DNA of 64,000 nucleotides, taken from positions 20,162,722 to 20,226,721 of the forward strand of contig NC_091193.1 in the NCBI RefSeq assembly GCF_040958095.1, written 5' to 3'. The notes under the pieces were generated by a model, which saw nothing but the letters and a program-made list of their open reading frames with translations, had not been told where the DNA came from and ran no database searches. The first letter of the stretch is position 1; every line of letters starts with the position of its first letter. A program made the translations under genes and the position numbers. This document shows, piece by piece, positions 41,441 through 54,329 of this stretch. Origin of the DNA: Procambarus clarkii. Taxonomy: Eukaryota; Arthropoda; Malacostraca; Decapoda; Cambaridae.

Positions 41441-41984
41441 GCCTCTAGGATACAAACTTCTCTTTATTTCCTCTTAATGTTCACATTTTGTAACCAATCA
41501 GCTGTATTACAATGTAACCTGGTATAATAAAGTATACAACATTAATAATAAAAAGGGGTGGTAGGAGAAGCGAATACTCATATGTGTTTAGAGTCCAACG
41601 CAAAGATGTTCTCTGAATGCTCTTTTTTCCCTTCTCCGAGGCTATGGGTCTCCGTGAGAAATTATATACCTTCTCCCCTATATATTTCAAATATGCTGCA
41701 ATAATGTTTTTCCTGATTAATCATATTAAACCGTGGTAACCGATGAGTTAGCCAAAACTTTGGCTCGTAAAAAAGGAATTATTACGATCTTGGATTGCTT
41801 CAGAAGTGTTTGACTCAGTGATTGTTTTTTTTATTATTAACACGCTTAGGTACACACAGCAATGTGCTTCTGTCCTAATTCTGTATGAGGTATTACAGAG
41901 TATAGATCAAGATCTAGCTATGAGTTTATCTAATATTCTCGTATTAAAGAATGGTTAGACATATACATGAAATGAAATACGATT
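41441..41984. other. Gene-free stretch
   Basis: AT-rich; nothing recognised. Confidence 0.4.
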
Positions 41985-42310
41985 GCGTGGCTAGCCTGAT
42001 ATTCAACGTTAGAATGTTTGCTTGAATTTTCCTGAGGGCCCACATTTTTCTTGTGGCTTCGGCCGGGACAGGAAAATGGCGGCTTGTCAAATGTCCCCCC
42101 TGCCTCCCCCCCCCCCCCCTCTATTTTTCTAGATGATTTTTTCAAACTGAATTTTGAATTGCAGTACGTCTTTAGCGGATAAACGGCTCCATGGGTTCAC
42201 AATCCTATGGATGAAACGGCATCTCATGTTTTCCGTCCTATAGTGTGGCTTATTGAGGTTGCTGCATCTGTCATTTCTGGTTTTGGCGAAGGGAAACTAA
42301 AAAAAAATAG
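41985..42310 (-). mobile_element. LINE C-terminal tail
   Basis: The minus strand reads TENMRCRFIHRIVNPWSRLS, then an LQFKIQFEKII-like stretch, then GGTFDKPPFSCPGRS. This is the same C-terminal ending as in the plus-strand copy at 46200-46490. A 13-C run lies at about 42107-42119. Confidence 0.65.
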
Positions 42311-43240
42311 AGTTGTAAAACAAATCCATGACAACAAATTTAGGATGATGTACTGAGCATGGAACTGAATTTACAGAGTATTGGGGCTATAATTTCAGCC
42401 CTTAGTGAGTTACTGTAGATGTATTTTGGCGATTAGACTGAGAGGTGTGGATGCTAATGAAATAATCCATTCAGTTGAAGTAGGTAGAAATTAACAATGT
42501 ATTTTGAGATACAATAATAGAGAATATATGAAAACTCTATTGTATATATTGCTAACAAAATATAATATCGTGTAGAATATACTTCGATACAAAAGAAACA
42601 TATAACACCATTAGTAGAATGCAACGCAAAGGCAGCAGCCCCCAAGATATTGTTCTGCAACAAAATAACTGCTGTTGATGTATTGTACTTGCAAAGGGAG
42701 TCACATAAACATACTGGTGTTGACGTGACCTGTCGTGTATCTGAAACAAATTATGACAAGCATCAAGTTGATTTAAGAGAATATAGGAAAAGCCAAGGTA
42801 TCTATAGTGAACAGCAGTAATACACTAAAACATTAAGCACGAACTCACCCTCTGCATGTGGTAAGGAAAAGTCCACATGGAAATGAACCAACGTACACAA
42901 GATTAAGATTAGGGTGTAAATATTACTGGCAATACAGTACCTATATATCCGAAAAAGATTATGAATGAAACTATACAGTATGCTCAAACACTAGAATAGA
43001 TCATTACATGTTCTATAGATATACTGTTGAATGCCCCTCGCTCACACACAGGATCACAAGAACCTGCACATATAAATAAGTAAACTTGCAATGTATCACA
43101 AATTATATTGTTTGAAAATAGTACGATGAAACAATTCTTAAGTTCAAAAACTTTGCACCAAGGATGCAATGATAAACTTATTTAAATTAAATGTGCAATG
43201 ATTGTAGTTTAATGCTGTTATTATGTACAACTGAATGGTT
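42311..43240. other. Gene-free stretch
   Basis: AT-rich intergenic DNA. Nothing recognised. Confidence 0.4.
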
Positions 43241-43445
43241 AGGGTGGTGACCACTGCTACGGTGCTGGAACCATGTGTATTGGCATTTGCCTTTCCATTG
43301 CATAATATCAGCAACGTGGAGAGGGGGGACCTGCTGCATGGGTAACAGCTTCTCCAAATCGACCTACCCAGGCTTTGCGCCCTGGAGCGCAGTTAACTCC
43401 ATAGTCTGCAGAGACTGAAGGATGCCTACTACTACTATGGACAAC
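43241..43445 (+). repeat. Probable dispersed repeat copy
   Basis: GC-richer than its surroundings: gcaacgtggagaggggggac, ctgctgcatgggtaacagct, caggctttgcgccctggag, ending in (CTA)n near 43430. Its composition and CTA tail suggest a mobile repeat, but no second copy is in the window. Confidence 0.4.
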
Positions 43446-43639
43446 TTAATTATAATAATTATGATATGTAATTAATTTATTTTAATAATTTAATGTAATA
43501 ATTATAAGTCAGATGTATGTCCAGTGCAGGTTTATTTTTTAGCCTCCTGGCACTTCTAATAAACGAGTGATGTAATAGCTTATGCTATTCTATCTATTTT
43601 AAATGTATTTTATCAATAAATTTCATTGACCTTGAAGGA

Positions 43640-43822
43640 TGCTTAGGGGAAGGAGAGGGTAGTCAGGGAGAGGTGAAGGCGGTCAGGGGAAGGTGAGAGT
43701 GGTGACCAATGAATGGTCAAGGTGGTGACCACTGATTGGTAAGGGTGATGATCACTAAATGGTCAGGGTGGTGACCACTGAATGGGTAGAGTGGTGATCA
43801 CTGAATGGCAGGGTGGTGATTG
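43640..43822 (+). repeat. Tandem repeat, about 25-bp unit, 6-7 copies
   Basis: Unit about ggtgaccactgaatggtcag followed by ggt. Earlier units (43640-43700) are a more diverged gaggtgaaggcggtcagggg form. A single unit also occurs at about 43230-43255. Confidence 0.75.
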
Positions 43823-44579
43823 CTTCGTTTTTTTTTCATTTGTCAGAAAGTTCTCACCAAATTGATTGGGAGAGGGCTTCCTCAATAACAAATTGTAAGA
43901 CCATTTTCAATCGAAACATTATTAAATCTGCATTAATACATATTACAAAATCATGTAATTTGAACATTAGTAGTGAGCTGTATAGTATACACAGATCCAT
44001 GGTCTATTGATCAGTTAAAGGGCGATTTGAGTGGACTTGATACCCATTTATCTCAATAATACCTTATTAATATCCCATTAAAGACATTGTTTCTCACCTC
44101 ACCCCATTCCTGCCTAAATATCCACACCACTGAATTGTAAATCCATCCTACTGAAGATGTATTATTAAATACGAACGAAAATACTTAAGGAAATTTCTGT
44201 CTTAATCGTTCCTTCATGGTCTGACACTGTTATCATATATATATAAAATACAGTGGTGGGATTAAAACAAACACAGAGGTTGGTAGGCCTATAAGGCCAG
44301 CACTAATACAATACCTGCAAATTATCCACTGCAAATTACCTCAAGCCTATCATCACTCAGCATAATCTGTTGTAATCTGTCAGAACTATAACAAAATCTG
44401 TTTTCAGACAACACACAATCCCTCTGTTTAAATTCCTTAACATGCTAAACATACACTCCACACATTCTTATGTGATATTTACATGTACAAAACCTTGTTC
44501 CTAAATGCTAATCTTTATCTGACGTTTCCTTGGCAGGTGTAACAGAACCCATGAGCACCACCTCTTTGATATCCCCATT
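43823..44579. other. Gene-free stretch
   Basis: AT-rich; a small open frame at 43813-44010 has no recognisable content. Confidence 0.4.
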
Positions 44580-45120
44580 TAGTTCATTTATTATGCACCC
44601 CATACCCATCTTGTGGGGGGTGGATATCCACAGTCAGGCAAAATATGTGCAAACACTCCATGCAAATAAAAGGGCCCAGTCTTTGGAATTCACTCCCTCA
44701 TGAATTAAAACAAAATTCCAACCTATACCTTGTTCAAAAGTAAAACCAAAAAGGACCTAATTACATCATCATACGTAGTTTCCTACCTTGTGCTTCCAAC
44801 TCACACTGTTCTTGTACTACCCACTTCCCCAATATTACCATGATTACCAATATTACCATATTACTATTACCATTACTTAAGACTAATTAAGTACTTCATC
44901 TCTATCAGTGTAATCACCTCTGTCAATTTATATTGTTGATATAAAACCTTGCTACAATGTACCTTTTCACCTTACCTGATATGTTAGATCAGGTAAGTGC
45001 CCGAAATGTTATGCGTGTTAGTGGCTTTGCAAGAATGTAAAAAATATCACTCTAATATAATCTCCCCAACCCATTGTACTTTCTTGTAAATAAAATAATA
45101 TTATTATTATCATCATTATT
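44580..45120 (+). mobile_element. LINE tail with 3' UTR
   Basis: After one unit of the caccccataccc repeat, the plus strand shows an LWNSLPHELK-type C-terminal end (about 44685-44725), then a long 3' UTR-like region ending in gcccgaaatgttatgcgtgt, gtggctttgcaagaatgt and a TTCTTGTAAATAAAATAAT end. The distal part is family D. Confidence 0.6.
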
Positions 45121-45138
45121 ATTATATGTTGGTTCAAA

Positions 45139-45230
45139 ATGAGCGGGTGTTGTGGAGGTGAGCAGCGGCTACAGTAGCGGTGAGGCGGCCAGCTGGGTGC
45201 CTGCTGCTGCTGCCTCTCCTCCTCCGGTAA
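45139..45230 (+). other. Candidate 5' exon of the downstream membrane-protein gene
   Basis: GC-rich text with an ATG at 45139 and a codon-like run (agcagcggctacagtagcgg to ccgctcct...ccg) ending at a possible donor, ccg|gtaata, at about 45229. The frame that would join the next exon in phase (…SPPP|DITSE) has a stop upstream and no ATG, so it may be 5' UTR. Weak. Confidence 0.25.
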
Positions 45231-45754
45231 TACTGCCTCTCTCTTACCTTTCTCTGCCTCTCTTTACTCTCATTAACATACCTCTTAACTCACCTGGGAA
45301 CAAGTCTATGCTTCTTCATTTCCACTGGGTTATGGTGGGCTCTTTAACGATGTCTTAAGCGACACCATGAATCATCTTACACGATGTGTGGGGGTACAGT
45401 GTGTTGAGGTGGTGTTGACCACTGGCTGTGGATTATAATGTTGTATTGACAAAGTTTAAGAAATGAGAACTTAAATGTTTGTGTGTGTGTGTTGACAGGG
45501 TATTAAAGGGTACGGGGAGTGTGTTGTGTACAGAGGAAGGTGTTTGTAATGACTCACTCACAGCACTGAAGCTGTTTACATTCCTGTGAGTAATCAACAA
45601 GAACAGTAATAGCTTCACTATTAGCATGTAGTAATAGGGTCCAACTTCTGACCCAAAACGCTCAGACCTTATCGTCATCAATGGTATCACACTGTCAGCA
45701 AATGTCACTGATTGCAAACATATTTTTGGTCTGTTTTAGGACAAAATGTTTCAC

Positions 45755-45880
45755 TACTTTGCCTGAATTTGCATAAGGGCCACTATCTCTTAGTGACTTT
45801 GAAGGGGGACAGAAAGCTGGTAGCTTGTCAAGTGTTTTCCCCCCCATTACCTTTTATACATGTAGAATATGATCAAATCA
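45755..45880 (-). mobile_element. LINE 3' tail fragment
   Basis: Plus text gcataagggccactatctctta and gggggacagaaagctggtag matches the complement of the LINE end at 41985-42110 and 46380-46480. Confidence 0.5.
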
Positions 45881-45934
45881 CACAAGTGTTTTGACAGCTG
45901 GTTTACTAATTATCAAAACTATATACAGTACATA

Positions 45935-46080
45935 TCAAATCAAATGTTTATTCAGGTAAAAGTACCTACATAGAGGATTAGTTACATACATAATGTTGGA
46001 TTTATACCTAGAGGTAGTACATACAGTACCTAAAGCCACTAGTATGCATAGTGTTTCGGGCAAGCGAATATATAATATTA
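45935..46080 (-). repeat. Dispersed repeat family D copy
   Basis: tcaggtaaaagtacctacat ... gccactagtatgcatagtgt, as in 33440-33600 and 48225-48400. Confidence 0.6.
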
Positions 46081-46199
46081 TATATTAGGGCATAAATATA
46101 TAATTGGCAGGGCTAATAACACTGCAAACCAGAAATGACAGGGGCTGATCTCATTCAATCTTTTTAAAGTACTGTCCTGAACAATTTGGAGGATATTGA

Positions 46200-46490
46200 T
46201 CCAGACGACTACTTCAGAAAGTAAAATGTAACACAAACAAGGAGCAACAGCTTCAAGGTAAACAAGTCACAATGTAGGACAGGAAATAAGAGATGCTTTT
46301 TCACCCACAGTTTTATAAACCTATGAAACCGCCTTCCCGCTGAAGCCTTAAATGCCAAAACACTGCTGAATTTTAAAGCATAGCTTGATAAAATTATCAG
46401 GACAAATGGGGGAGGGGAAGGGACCTTTGACAAGCTGCCGGCTTCCTGTCCTCATTAAGGTCACTAGAAAGATATTGGCCCTTGGGTAAA
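46200..46490 (+). mobile_element. LINE C-terminal tail
   Basis: The plus strand reads NRLPAEALNAKTLLNFKA, then LDKIIRTNGGGEGTFDKLPA and SCPH. Same family as the minus copy at 41985-42310. A stop interrupts the coding remnant. Confidence 0.65.
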
Positions 46491-47255
46491 CTATGGTAAG
46501 GTATTTTCTCCTACCAGAGACATGCTGGCATTCGTTGCTCACCAACATATACACATTACCATCTGTCCTCCATGGACAAGTTAAAATTTTTACCATTGGG
46601 TTATTGACTACTTGACCACAGGCGATTAAATTACTCCCTTACAATGTGAGTGTATTAGGTTCTGTTGGGTTGACTTAATAGGTATGATCAAATTGTATAC
46701 GACAGTTCAACAAAACTTGCTTTTTGGTTGTTAAAATCATATACGTACTGTATATCAATGTATTAGCTTACTGTAGGTTAGGCAATATTAGGCTTAGTTT
46801 GGATTAGGTTGGGTAAGGTTAGATAAGTTTTAAAATCCATTGGTAAACTGTCTTGTGTACTATGTGACTTCTATCCATTCAAAAAGTTTAAACCTCCATT
46901 GGTCTCTTTATCTAATGAAGCCTATCCACAATCTGTATGCTAGGAAGCTACAGGGCATTTAATTCTTAAGACAGTTTTCTATTTTAAAATCTCCATAGAT
47001 TAACCTAAACCAACCAAACTTAACACAGTTTTATTTGTTTTTTGTCATTAGTATTGTATACAGTAAAACAACTAACAGTACTGTATGATTATTTATAATT
47101 TGTCATTTAATTTAGCATATCCCTGATTTTAGTCTAATTTCTTGTCAGTTCAGTATCATGAATGAAGTTTGTTAAACTATTCATATTTTTTCTTGAGGAA
47201 CTATTTGTGATTTGGTGCTTAACCTATTGCATATAACCAAAATTTCTTATTACAG
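46491..47255. other. Upstream region or intron before the membrane-protein gene
   Basis: AT-rich; no exon seen. It ends in a good acceptor, ttcttattacag, at 47255. Confidence 0.4.
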
Positions 47256-50200
47256 GACATAACATCTGAAATGGAAGAAAATGGAGTAGCTAAAGGAAAC
47301 CATCCCTCAATCTCAGATAAGAGTATTCATACTATTAGTGTTGATAAAGACTCCTCACAAGTTTCACCAATATCAAATCCTCCTGTATACCTGCCCTCAC
47401 AAGATGCTGGAATTATGAGCAGTGAAAGCAAAACCGTGCAGGAGGAAGGGCAATATGTGAGGCAGCGGCATGCTGGGCAACAGGAAAAGGAGCAAATTGC
47501 AGAAGTATGTAACAGTAATGATGCTAGATTAGATTTGCTTGATGATCAGTCTCACACTCAGAGCAAGGAAAAATCTTGTATAGAAGAAAGAGAAGAGGTT
47601 GAAGATACTGGTTGTCCATCAGATGTATGTTTGATTAAGAGCAGCAGAAAAGAAGAGGCAGAAAGGGATGAAGTAAAAGAAATTACTGATGTGGCTGATA
47701 AGGAAGGAATTTCAGTTACTGATATTGTCAGTAATTCAAGCAGTGCAGAATATGTTACACACACTCTCTCCTTCCCACTTACTAGTAAAAGCAATGACAG
47801 AGAGTCAGTGTGTGACACTGAGTCAGAATCTCAGTTATCAATAAGCCTGGTGTCAAGTTCGGACTTGTCTGGTGGAAAGGTCAAGAACAAAACTAAGAAG
47901 CATAAAACACCTAAATATGGTAAGGATGGGAGGAACTCCGATTCATCTGTGTCTTCAAAGAAAAAAGGAACTAGTAACAAAACTCGTATTAAATCCAAGT
48001 TCGCTCCTGGTAGTTTAGAATATATAGAAGAGAGATTATGTGGACGTATATTTTCTGGCTGGGTAGAAGAACGAAGGTGGGTTGAAAGTTTGCGTTCCTA
48101 CCGGGATGTAATAGAAGTGGACGAATGGGAAATAGAAATGAACCAGCAACTTAAGGCCATCATCAGTAGCATCCCTGGTGTGTATGAAGGAACCAAGTGG
48201 ATAAATTTAACTCGTAAGTCATTATTTGATTATCTTTTTATTTATTTATTTATATATATACTGTACAAGGTACTTTGGGTTTGTGAGACAATATAGCATA
48301 GATGTTTTTACATTCTTGTCAAGCCACTAACACGCATAGTGTTTTGGACAGGTTCTTAATCTAACAAATAATTTTAAATAGGTAATCTCTGACAAAATTG
48401 AAAATGACCCTGTTTACAGTCATTGTTTACACATGTATGTTTATACAGTACATACCTACAGTATACATTAGTCATTGACCCTGTATTGCAATAGATCAAG
48501 ACAGCCAAACCTCATCTCCGATACATATGACTGAGAAAAATTTAATTCTCACTGTAAATTATGGTTTTCTGCATAAGAACTCGGGAATTTTACACTGTTC
48601 TTCATTGCAATATTTATTGTAGATGTATTTTGTTCCTAATAATCCCAGGAACTTTTTTTTTTTAATTTTCTGCTACTATGACTCGGTTATTTAACAGACA
48701 GTTCATGTTGGCTGTATGTTAAGACCCACAAAAGTGGAATCTGTTCACTATTTTTGTCTTAGGGTTAGGCATAATTTGCTTGGCATCAGCCAAAAATTCA
48801 TGCTTTAGACCCCAGACCTCTCCTTAACTTGTGGCTGGGATCCAAGACTGTTAACTGTTATTTGCTCTAGTTTGCTGTATTTTTACTGCATCACAAGACA
48901 ATGAGGGTTGGCCAAAACTATAACTGAAATACTTGTGCATCTTCAATATATCTAATTCTGTTGCTGTACATTGTTTCAGCTCCTGGGGAGAATTCATCAT
49001 CCTACTGTTTGTGGATCTTGTTGCCAGCGCCTCCAATTCCTGGTCACTACTGGTACACAGTCACAGGAGTGCAGCTTGAGCCACTGTTTGGCCTTAGAAT
49101 TTTAGTAAAAGAAATTAGGTGAGGAATATTGTGTGTCTTATTCTTCTGACCATAGTTGTTGTTGGTATACAAGTTCGCTACCATCACCACCATTACCTAG
49201 CACCACTGGTCAATAGTATCATTAATCTTTGCTCTGTTTCATACTTTTATTAATCATTGCTCTGTTTCATTTCTTCATTAAATGGGGAGAAACATCCAGA
49301 AGAAAGATAGGAGGGCATTATAACAAGAGAAGGTTAAAAGATGATCAAAATGACTCGTCTATTCAACTTGTATACTTGTGATCATACACTTAAAGTATGA
49401 TCATTATCACACCAGCAAAGCAACCACAGTAATACAGCTGACTGTTAAATAACACAAGTTATGTTCCTGGAAAACGATGTGTTAAATAAAAATATTTTAT
49501 TTATTTATTTATTAGCGGGTGGATGTTTATGAGTGAGTACTTGCCTGGTTGTGCTTACAGAGGTTGGGCTTGACTGATTGGTCCAGCCTCTCAACTGTCA
49601 ATCAACTGGTGAAAGGTCAATCACTCAACTGAGTAATTACCTAAGTGTAGTTATAGGATGATTAGAGTTACGCTCGTGGTGTCACGTTTTCCCAGTACAG
49701 TACTTTTTGTTGTATAATGCTTTGAAACTGCTGATGTTTTTGGCCTCCACCACCACCTCACGTTCCAACCGTCTACCGCACTGTTTACAAAAGAAAACTT
49801 TCCAAGATATTTTTGGCACCATTGTTAACTGAGCTTGAATCTATGTTCTCTTGTTGTTTAAGTTGCTGGTTTCGGGAATTCCTATTTGTTAATTTGGTCA
49901 ATTCCTGTTAGTATTTTGTAAGTGATCGTATCTCTCTCTCTCTATTCTATCTTCTAGTTTTGGCATGTTTAACACTTCTAGTCTCTCCTCGTAACTCTTA
50001 TTTTTCAGTTCCAGAAGCCATTTTTTGCATGCCTTTGCACCTTTTCTTTGCTCCAGACATCTCTATTTACCATACAGTACATAAGTATTGTACCTGGTAG
50101 TTAGGCAATTGTGGATTGCATCCTGTAAAAGATCTGTCGTTTGCCTGGGGGGGACCTTGATAAGCTTAACAGGCTTCCTGTCCCCAGCAATGGGAACCAT

Positions 50201-53200
50201 GACACCTGTCACAATAATGAGGCTATTTCTGAAATTATTTTATTTTTTGATCCACTGTACTTAATTTGCATAAAGAAAAGTACATCTGGTGAGATTTTGG
50301 GTGAAATAAGAAATAAAAATTGGCTTTAAAATTTTTTATTCTGTTAATGTGTACTTACTTTGTTAGATCTTGAGTTATGTCCACCCCAAGTCCTTTTATT
50401 TCAGAAGTGGGACAGTTGCCTTTGTTTCATCCTATAATGTATTTGAGGCCTTCCAATTCCTATTTTCATAACCTTGCAATTGTCAGGGTTAAAGTCTAGT
50501 AGCCATTTCTCAGACTATCTCTGGAGCATCTTGTCTAGTTCATCTTGCAGTCGTCCTCTGTTCTGATTTGTCTCATAAGATAAGTATTGTCAACAAACAT
50601 TAATATGAATGCACTTGCTTCCTCTGTTAAATTGTTTTTATAAAATATATTTGGAACAGTATAGGCCTAAGTACCAACCCTTGAGGTACTCCAGTCATTT
50701 CCTCTGTTCTGATCTCTCACCTCTTACTATGTCTGTTTTCTTCCTGAAGGGCACCCCCTGAAGAGCCAAACCCCCCCCCCCCCCTTTGGTTTACGAGCCA
50801 TCTCTGGGAACGGATTAAATTAGAAAACCACTGTATCAAGTTGTATATATATATATTAACCCTTACATTGCTCCAATCACTATTTGGGATTACAGTATCT
50901 CCTGTGATTTTCCCCATTTGATTGATAATTTTTGTCAGGCACACCATGATGTAACACTTTAAAATAGTTAAGCAGTTCAAAGGTTAAGTGGGGTTCTGAA
51001 TGACTAATTTGATCTATTTATGGCTGAAATTTGCAGGTTAATTCATCCACACGATGGAGAGACAGCTATAGCTCGACAAAAACGACACCAAAAGGTTACT
51101 CTGGGTAATTCCAACAGTCTTCAAACTGTTGGAGAACAGCTCCTGGAATATGTGAAACAAGTTCGTCAGTTGAACCTGTCTGACATTTGCTCTTCACTTA
51201 GCTCAACAATTACTCTTGGTAATATAAAAGAAATATTCAGGTAAGCATATTTAAGTTTGGGTAAATGTTTCTATGTGTGGTTTCATAATGTCATCCAAGA
51301 ATACAGTTACTAAATATTTGGGATGCATTTGTTTTTAATTTGTATAATATACTGGATCCTAGCTTAAATCCAGAATTTGCATTATAACATGTTTGACTTT
51401 ACATGCACCTTTCTAAGAATTAAGCCTAATTTTTTTGTTTTTTTGTTTTTTAGATTTCTAGAAATGTGTAAAGGATTGTAATGCATACTTCTACTCTGTT
51501 GTTTGACTGTCACTATTACTCTTGTTTTTTCTGATTAAACGTAAACTTTTAATATGCATGTTATTCGGATATTTCAATTCTGATGTAGTTGTAGTTATTA
51601 AATATAGATTTTCATATATTGACATTAATGAGGTAATCCATTTGAATTATATTAGTGTTTAATTACCAGGGGTATATCATTAGCTAGACACAGGATTCAA
51701 ATTGACTGCCATTAACTTCATAATTGTGTTTGAACCATCAGGCAGACTTTGACAGTGGAAATGTTTGTGATCGGAGTGTGACTGAAGCTTTCTAGCATAG
51801 GTGGTTAGTGGTGGGGGTGATACTGTGATACTTGTTGTGGTAAACTCAAGGTAAACCTACCATGATGCTGTGCTCCAGGGTGGCCTGATTACTTACAAAC
51901 ATACCATACAGCATACCCTCAAAGTGATATGGGTCAAGGCTCAGCCACCAGGGAAAGTAATCCCATAAATAAACTTTCTAAGGGTATAACTGCTCCCTCC
52001 ACACTACAGTACCTTGCAGTGATTTCGGGTTTCAACGTGCCTGTGACCTGGTCCCCGACCAGGCCTCCTGGTTGCTGAACTGGTCAACCAGGCTGTTGGA
52101 TGCAGTTGCTCGCAGCCTGATGTATGAATCACAGCCTGGTTGATCAGGTATCCACTAGACACAAGGAATAAACCATATTGATTCTTTACAATTTAATCTT
52201 CACTGTAGCCCCCTTTACCCATAACAAAACCCCCTGGCACTACCTATTGACATTATGTTAATGCTCAGTACTACCCTTTGGACAGAGATCCAAAGTTACT
52301 GCCCGAAACGCTTTGCGTAATAGTGGCTTTAGGCATTGTATGTACTAGCTCCTATCTATAAAGCCAACAAACTTTGTAAAATCTCTTTATGTATGTACCT
52401 TTGCCTAAATAAAAATTATTATTATTATATATTAAAGATACCAGCTCACAAACAAGATACTCAGGCAGGCCCAAAACCTTTGAAGGAAGTACACTTAAAA
52501 ATATCCCTCACTCCCCACAATACATCAATGATCTTCTTCAAGCTTACTCCACTATACTGTACATAATAACTGGAGTATGCCTGGAGTTGCATAAGGTACA
52601 TATAGTTATCAAAGTAGACTGGTGTCCCAGACTAAACACACAGATTTATCTGAGGCAATTTCCCAAAAGTAAAAGACAAATGACCACTTCCAACCAGTCC
52701 AGTTCTCGTGTTCATGTTTCCACGGTGCCTCAGAGTAGCCCCAACTGATCACACAGTAACAGTCTACTGTGAAGACGATAAGCCACAATAACATGTCTGA
52801 AGATATGATGACCAAACCACACATCAATCATATATAATGTACCCTTCTGGCTGTTTATTAATTAACTAATTTACGCATTATCTTAAAACTAGCCAGGAGC
52901 TTACATGGCAATAATTATGCATCTGGCAGTGATGCAGGATCAACTGTTAGCGACTCAATGTATTCATGTTATCTGCTTGCCAAATATCATGTTTCATTTC
53001 CGAGACTACTCTGGCCGTAAGAGTGGTACAGTACTTTATATAAATTGGGCTCTTGTGTAGATGGTTCTAGTGTTAAAAATTTTGTAACTGGTGGGCAATC
53101 AAAATAAATCTTAAGGTTTTGTGCTATTACAGCTGCCTTTAGAGTTTTATAAATACAAAGATCCATTATCATTCCACTGTCAAGAGCTCCATGGTAATTT

Positions 53201-53649
53201 ATACTAATTTAAATGTTTACATTCAGCTTTCTTTAGATGTTAGGTAACATTCAAAACTTTTTATTGGCAGGTTCTTCATTGTACTGGTTATGACGTTGGT
53301 AATTGGTCTTTTTTCCTTTTGGAAAGAAGCTCACAATCTTGGACTACGTTTCATCCGTGAAGCAGGCATCTTTTTCCATCATATCACTCCATTTCTACAG
53401 TCTGTACTATCTTTTGTAGAGAAACTAGTTGGTGGTATGTACCTGTTGATAGCCATGGTATACCGTGATTGGCGGCGGCCAAGTGCACCGCCACCACCAT
53501 ACCCCCCAGGAAGCCAGTCACCTCGCTTGTTTATTCAGGGTCCAAGTCCTGCGAGTGCAGTTCCTCCCGGTGGATCAAGGTTGGTAAAATATGTGCCTCC
53601 AGAACAATGGGTCTTTAGAAACCAAAACAATGAATCATCTCCAAGGTGA
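47256..53649 (+). CDS. Membrane protein of unknown family, 4 visible exons, 554 residues
   Basis: Exons 47256-48213, 48980-49118, 51037-51240 and 53271-53649 join by GT-AG introns with matching phases (1, 2, 2). The ATG at 47271 gives 554 residues; the frame is open five codons further to the acceptor, so an upstream coding exon cannot be excluded. Residues 1-250 are acidic and Ser-rich, probably disordered. A basic Lys/Ser stretch (about 205-245) precedes a conserved-looking block: EERLCGRIFSGWVEERRW, then EVDEWEIEMNQQLKAI. Exon 2 encodes a Pro/Trp/Tyr-rich segment (WILLPAPPIPGHYWY). Exon 4 opens with a clear transmembrane helix (FFIVLVMTLVIGLFSFW), followed by an amphipathic region and a shorter hydrophobic stretch (GGMYLLIAMVY). 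The tail is Pro-rich with a PPPPY motif, a possible WW-domain ligand. I do not recognise the family. Introns hold LINE debris and a family D repeat. Confidence 0.8.
48225..48400 (-). repeat. Dispersed repeat family D copy (intron 1)
   Basis: tttatttatttatttatata, then gtactttgggtttgtgagac, then gccactaacacgcatagtgt; as in 33440-33600. It begins directly after the exon donor, so the exon frame reads into it for about 80 nt. Confidence 0.65.
48401..48979 (+). other. Rest of intron 1
   Basis: AT-rich; nothing recognised. Confidence 0.4.
49500..50790 (-). mobile_element. Degenerate LINE in antisense orientation (intron 2)
   Basis: Plus-strand text is the complement of a LINE C-terminal half. 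At 50640-50760 the minus strand gives a VPQGLVLRPILF-like motif; about 50450-50560 gives KWLLDFNPDNCKVMKIGIG; about 49950-50050 gives KKWLLELKNKSYEERL; the remainder to 49500 is a 3' region. Many stops and gaps. It is the same family as 1-560 and 1835-2480. A 14-C run lies at about 50770. Confidence 0.7.
50791..51036 (+). other. End of intron 2
   Basis: AT-rich, no recognised element; a short TA microsatellite at about 50846. Confidence 0.4.
51241..53270 (+). other. Intron 3 of the membrane-protein gene
   Basis: Contains a GC-richer dispersed segment at 51940-52160 (cgtgcctgtgacctggtccc, gaccaggcctcctggttgct, ctgttggatgcagttgctcg) that looks like a SINE or LINE tail, and a family D copy in plus orientation at 52260-52400. 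The rest is AT-rich with no exon seen. Confidence 0.55.
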
Positions 53650-54329
53650 AATTATTCATACTCACCACCATGTCAATGTTAATACCAAGCTGTGTTCCTT
53701 AATGCAATTTTTCCCTATACCTTTACTTGCCTTATTGAAGGTAGGCTGTGAAAAATGTCTTTTATTTGGTGAGGTTTCGCTGCACAGTATGATACTTGTA
53801 CTGTTCTATTAATATTTGTATGTATTTCGCTATTTAAGCATATACTATCCTTATTTCAGTGTTTATTTTAAGTGTCTGAATGATTTAGTGTTATGCTCTT
53901 ATTCATGTGGGTAATGTTCACATGTAAAAGTTATGTAATTTATTATATATCCATAGAGGGTAGCTTTTCAACCTGATGAACAAGTTGTGCCTTTAACTAA
54001 ATATTGATACAAACTTTACTATGAACACAATACTTAGTACTAGTCACCTGGTTTGTGTAGGGATTTTGTGGTTTATAAAGCAAGTTGTAATTTGCAAGCT
54101 TTTCTTATCCACTAAGTGTGTGTGTGTTTGTGCTAGTTTATTGTATTCTATCGTACCATTTTATTATCTTCCTGGTCATACATTATACTGTACATTGAAT
54201 GGCTTGGTGATTGTTTGGCATTTTTACTTGTACTTGCAAATTAAGGTCATAATATCACTATCGTCCGGCGGCGACGTAGTTTGCATCCATTAATAATCTT
54301 ATGGATGTCCAGCGGGATCAAATTTTGCG
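53650..54329 (+). other. 3' flank and probable 3' UTR of the membrane-protein gene
   Basis: AT-rich. The end of the transcript could not be placed. Confidence 0.4.

Noticed and set aside
45152-45358. Short open frame EVSSGYSSGEAASWVP as a protein start
   Set aside because: There is a stop upstream in frame and no ATG; at best it is part of a 5' exon, kept only as a weak candidate.
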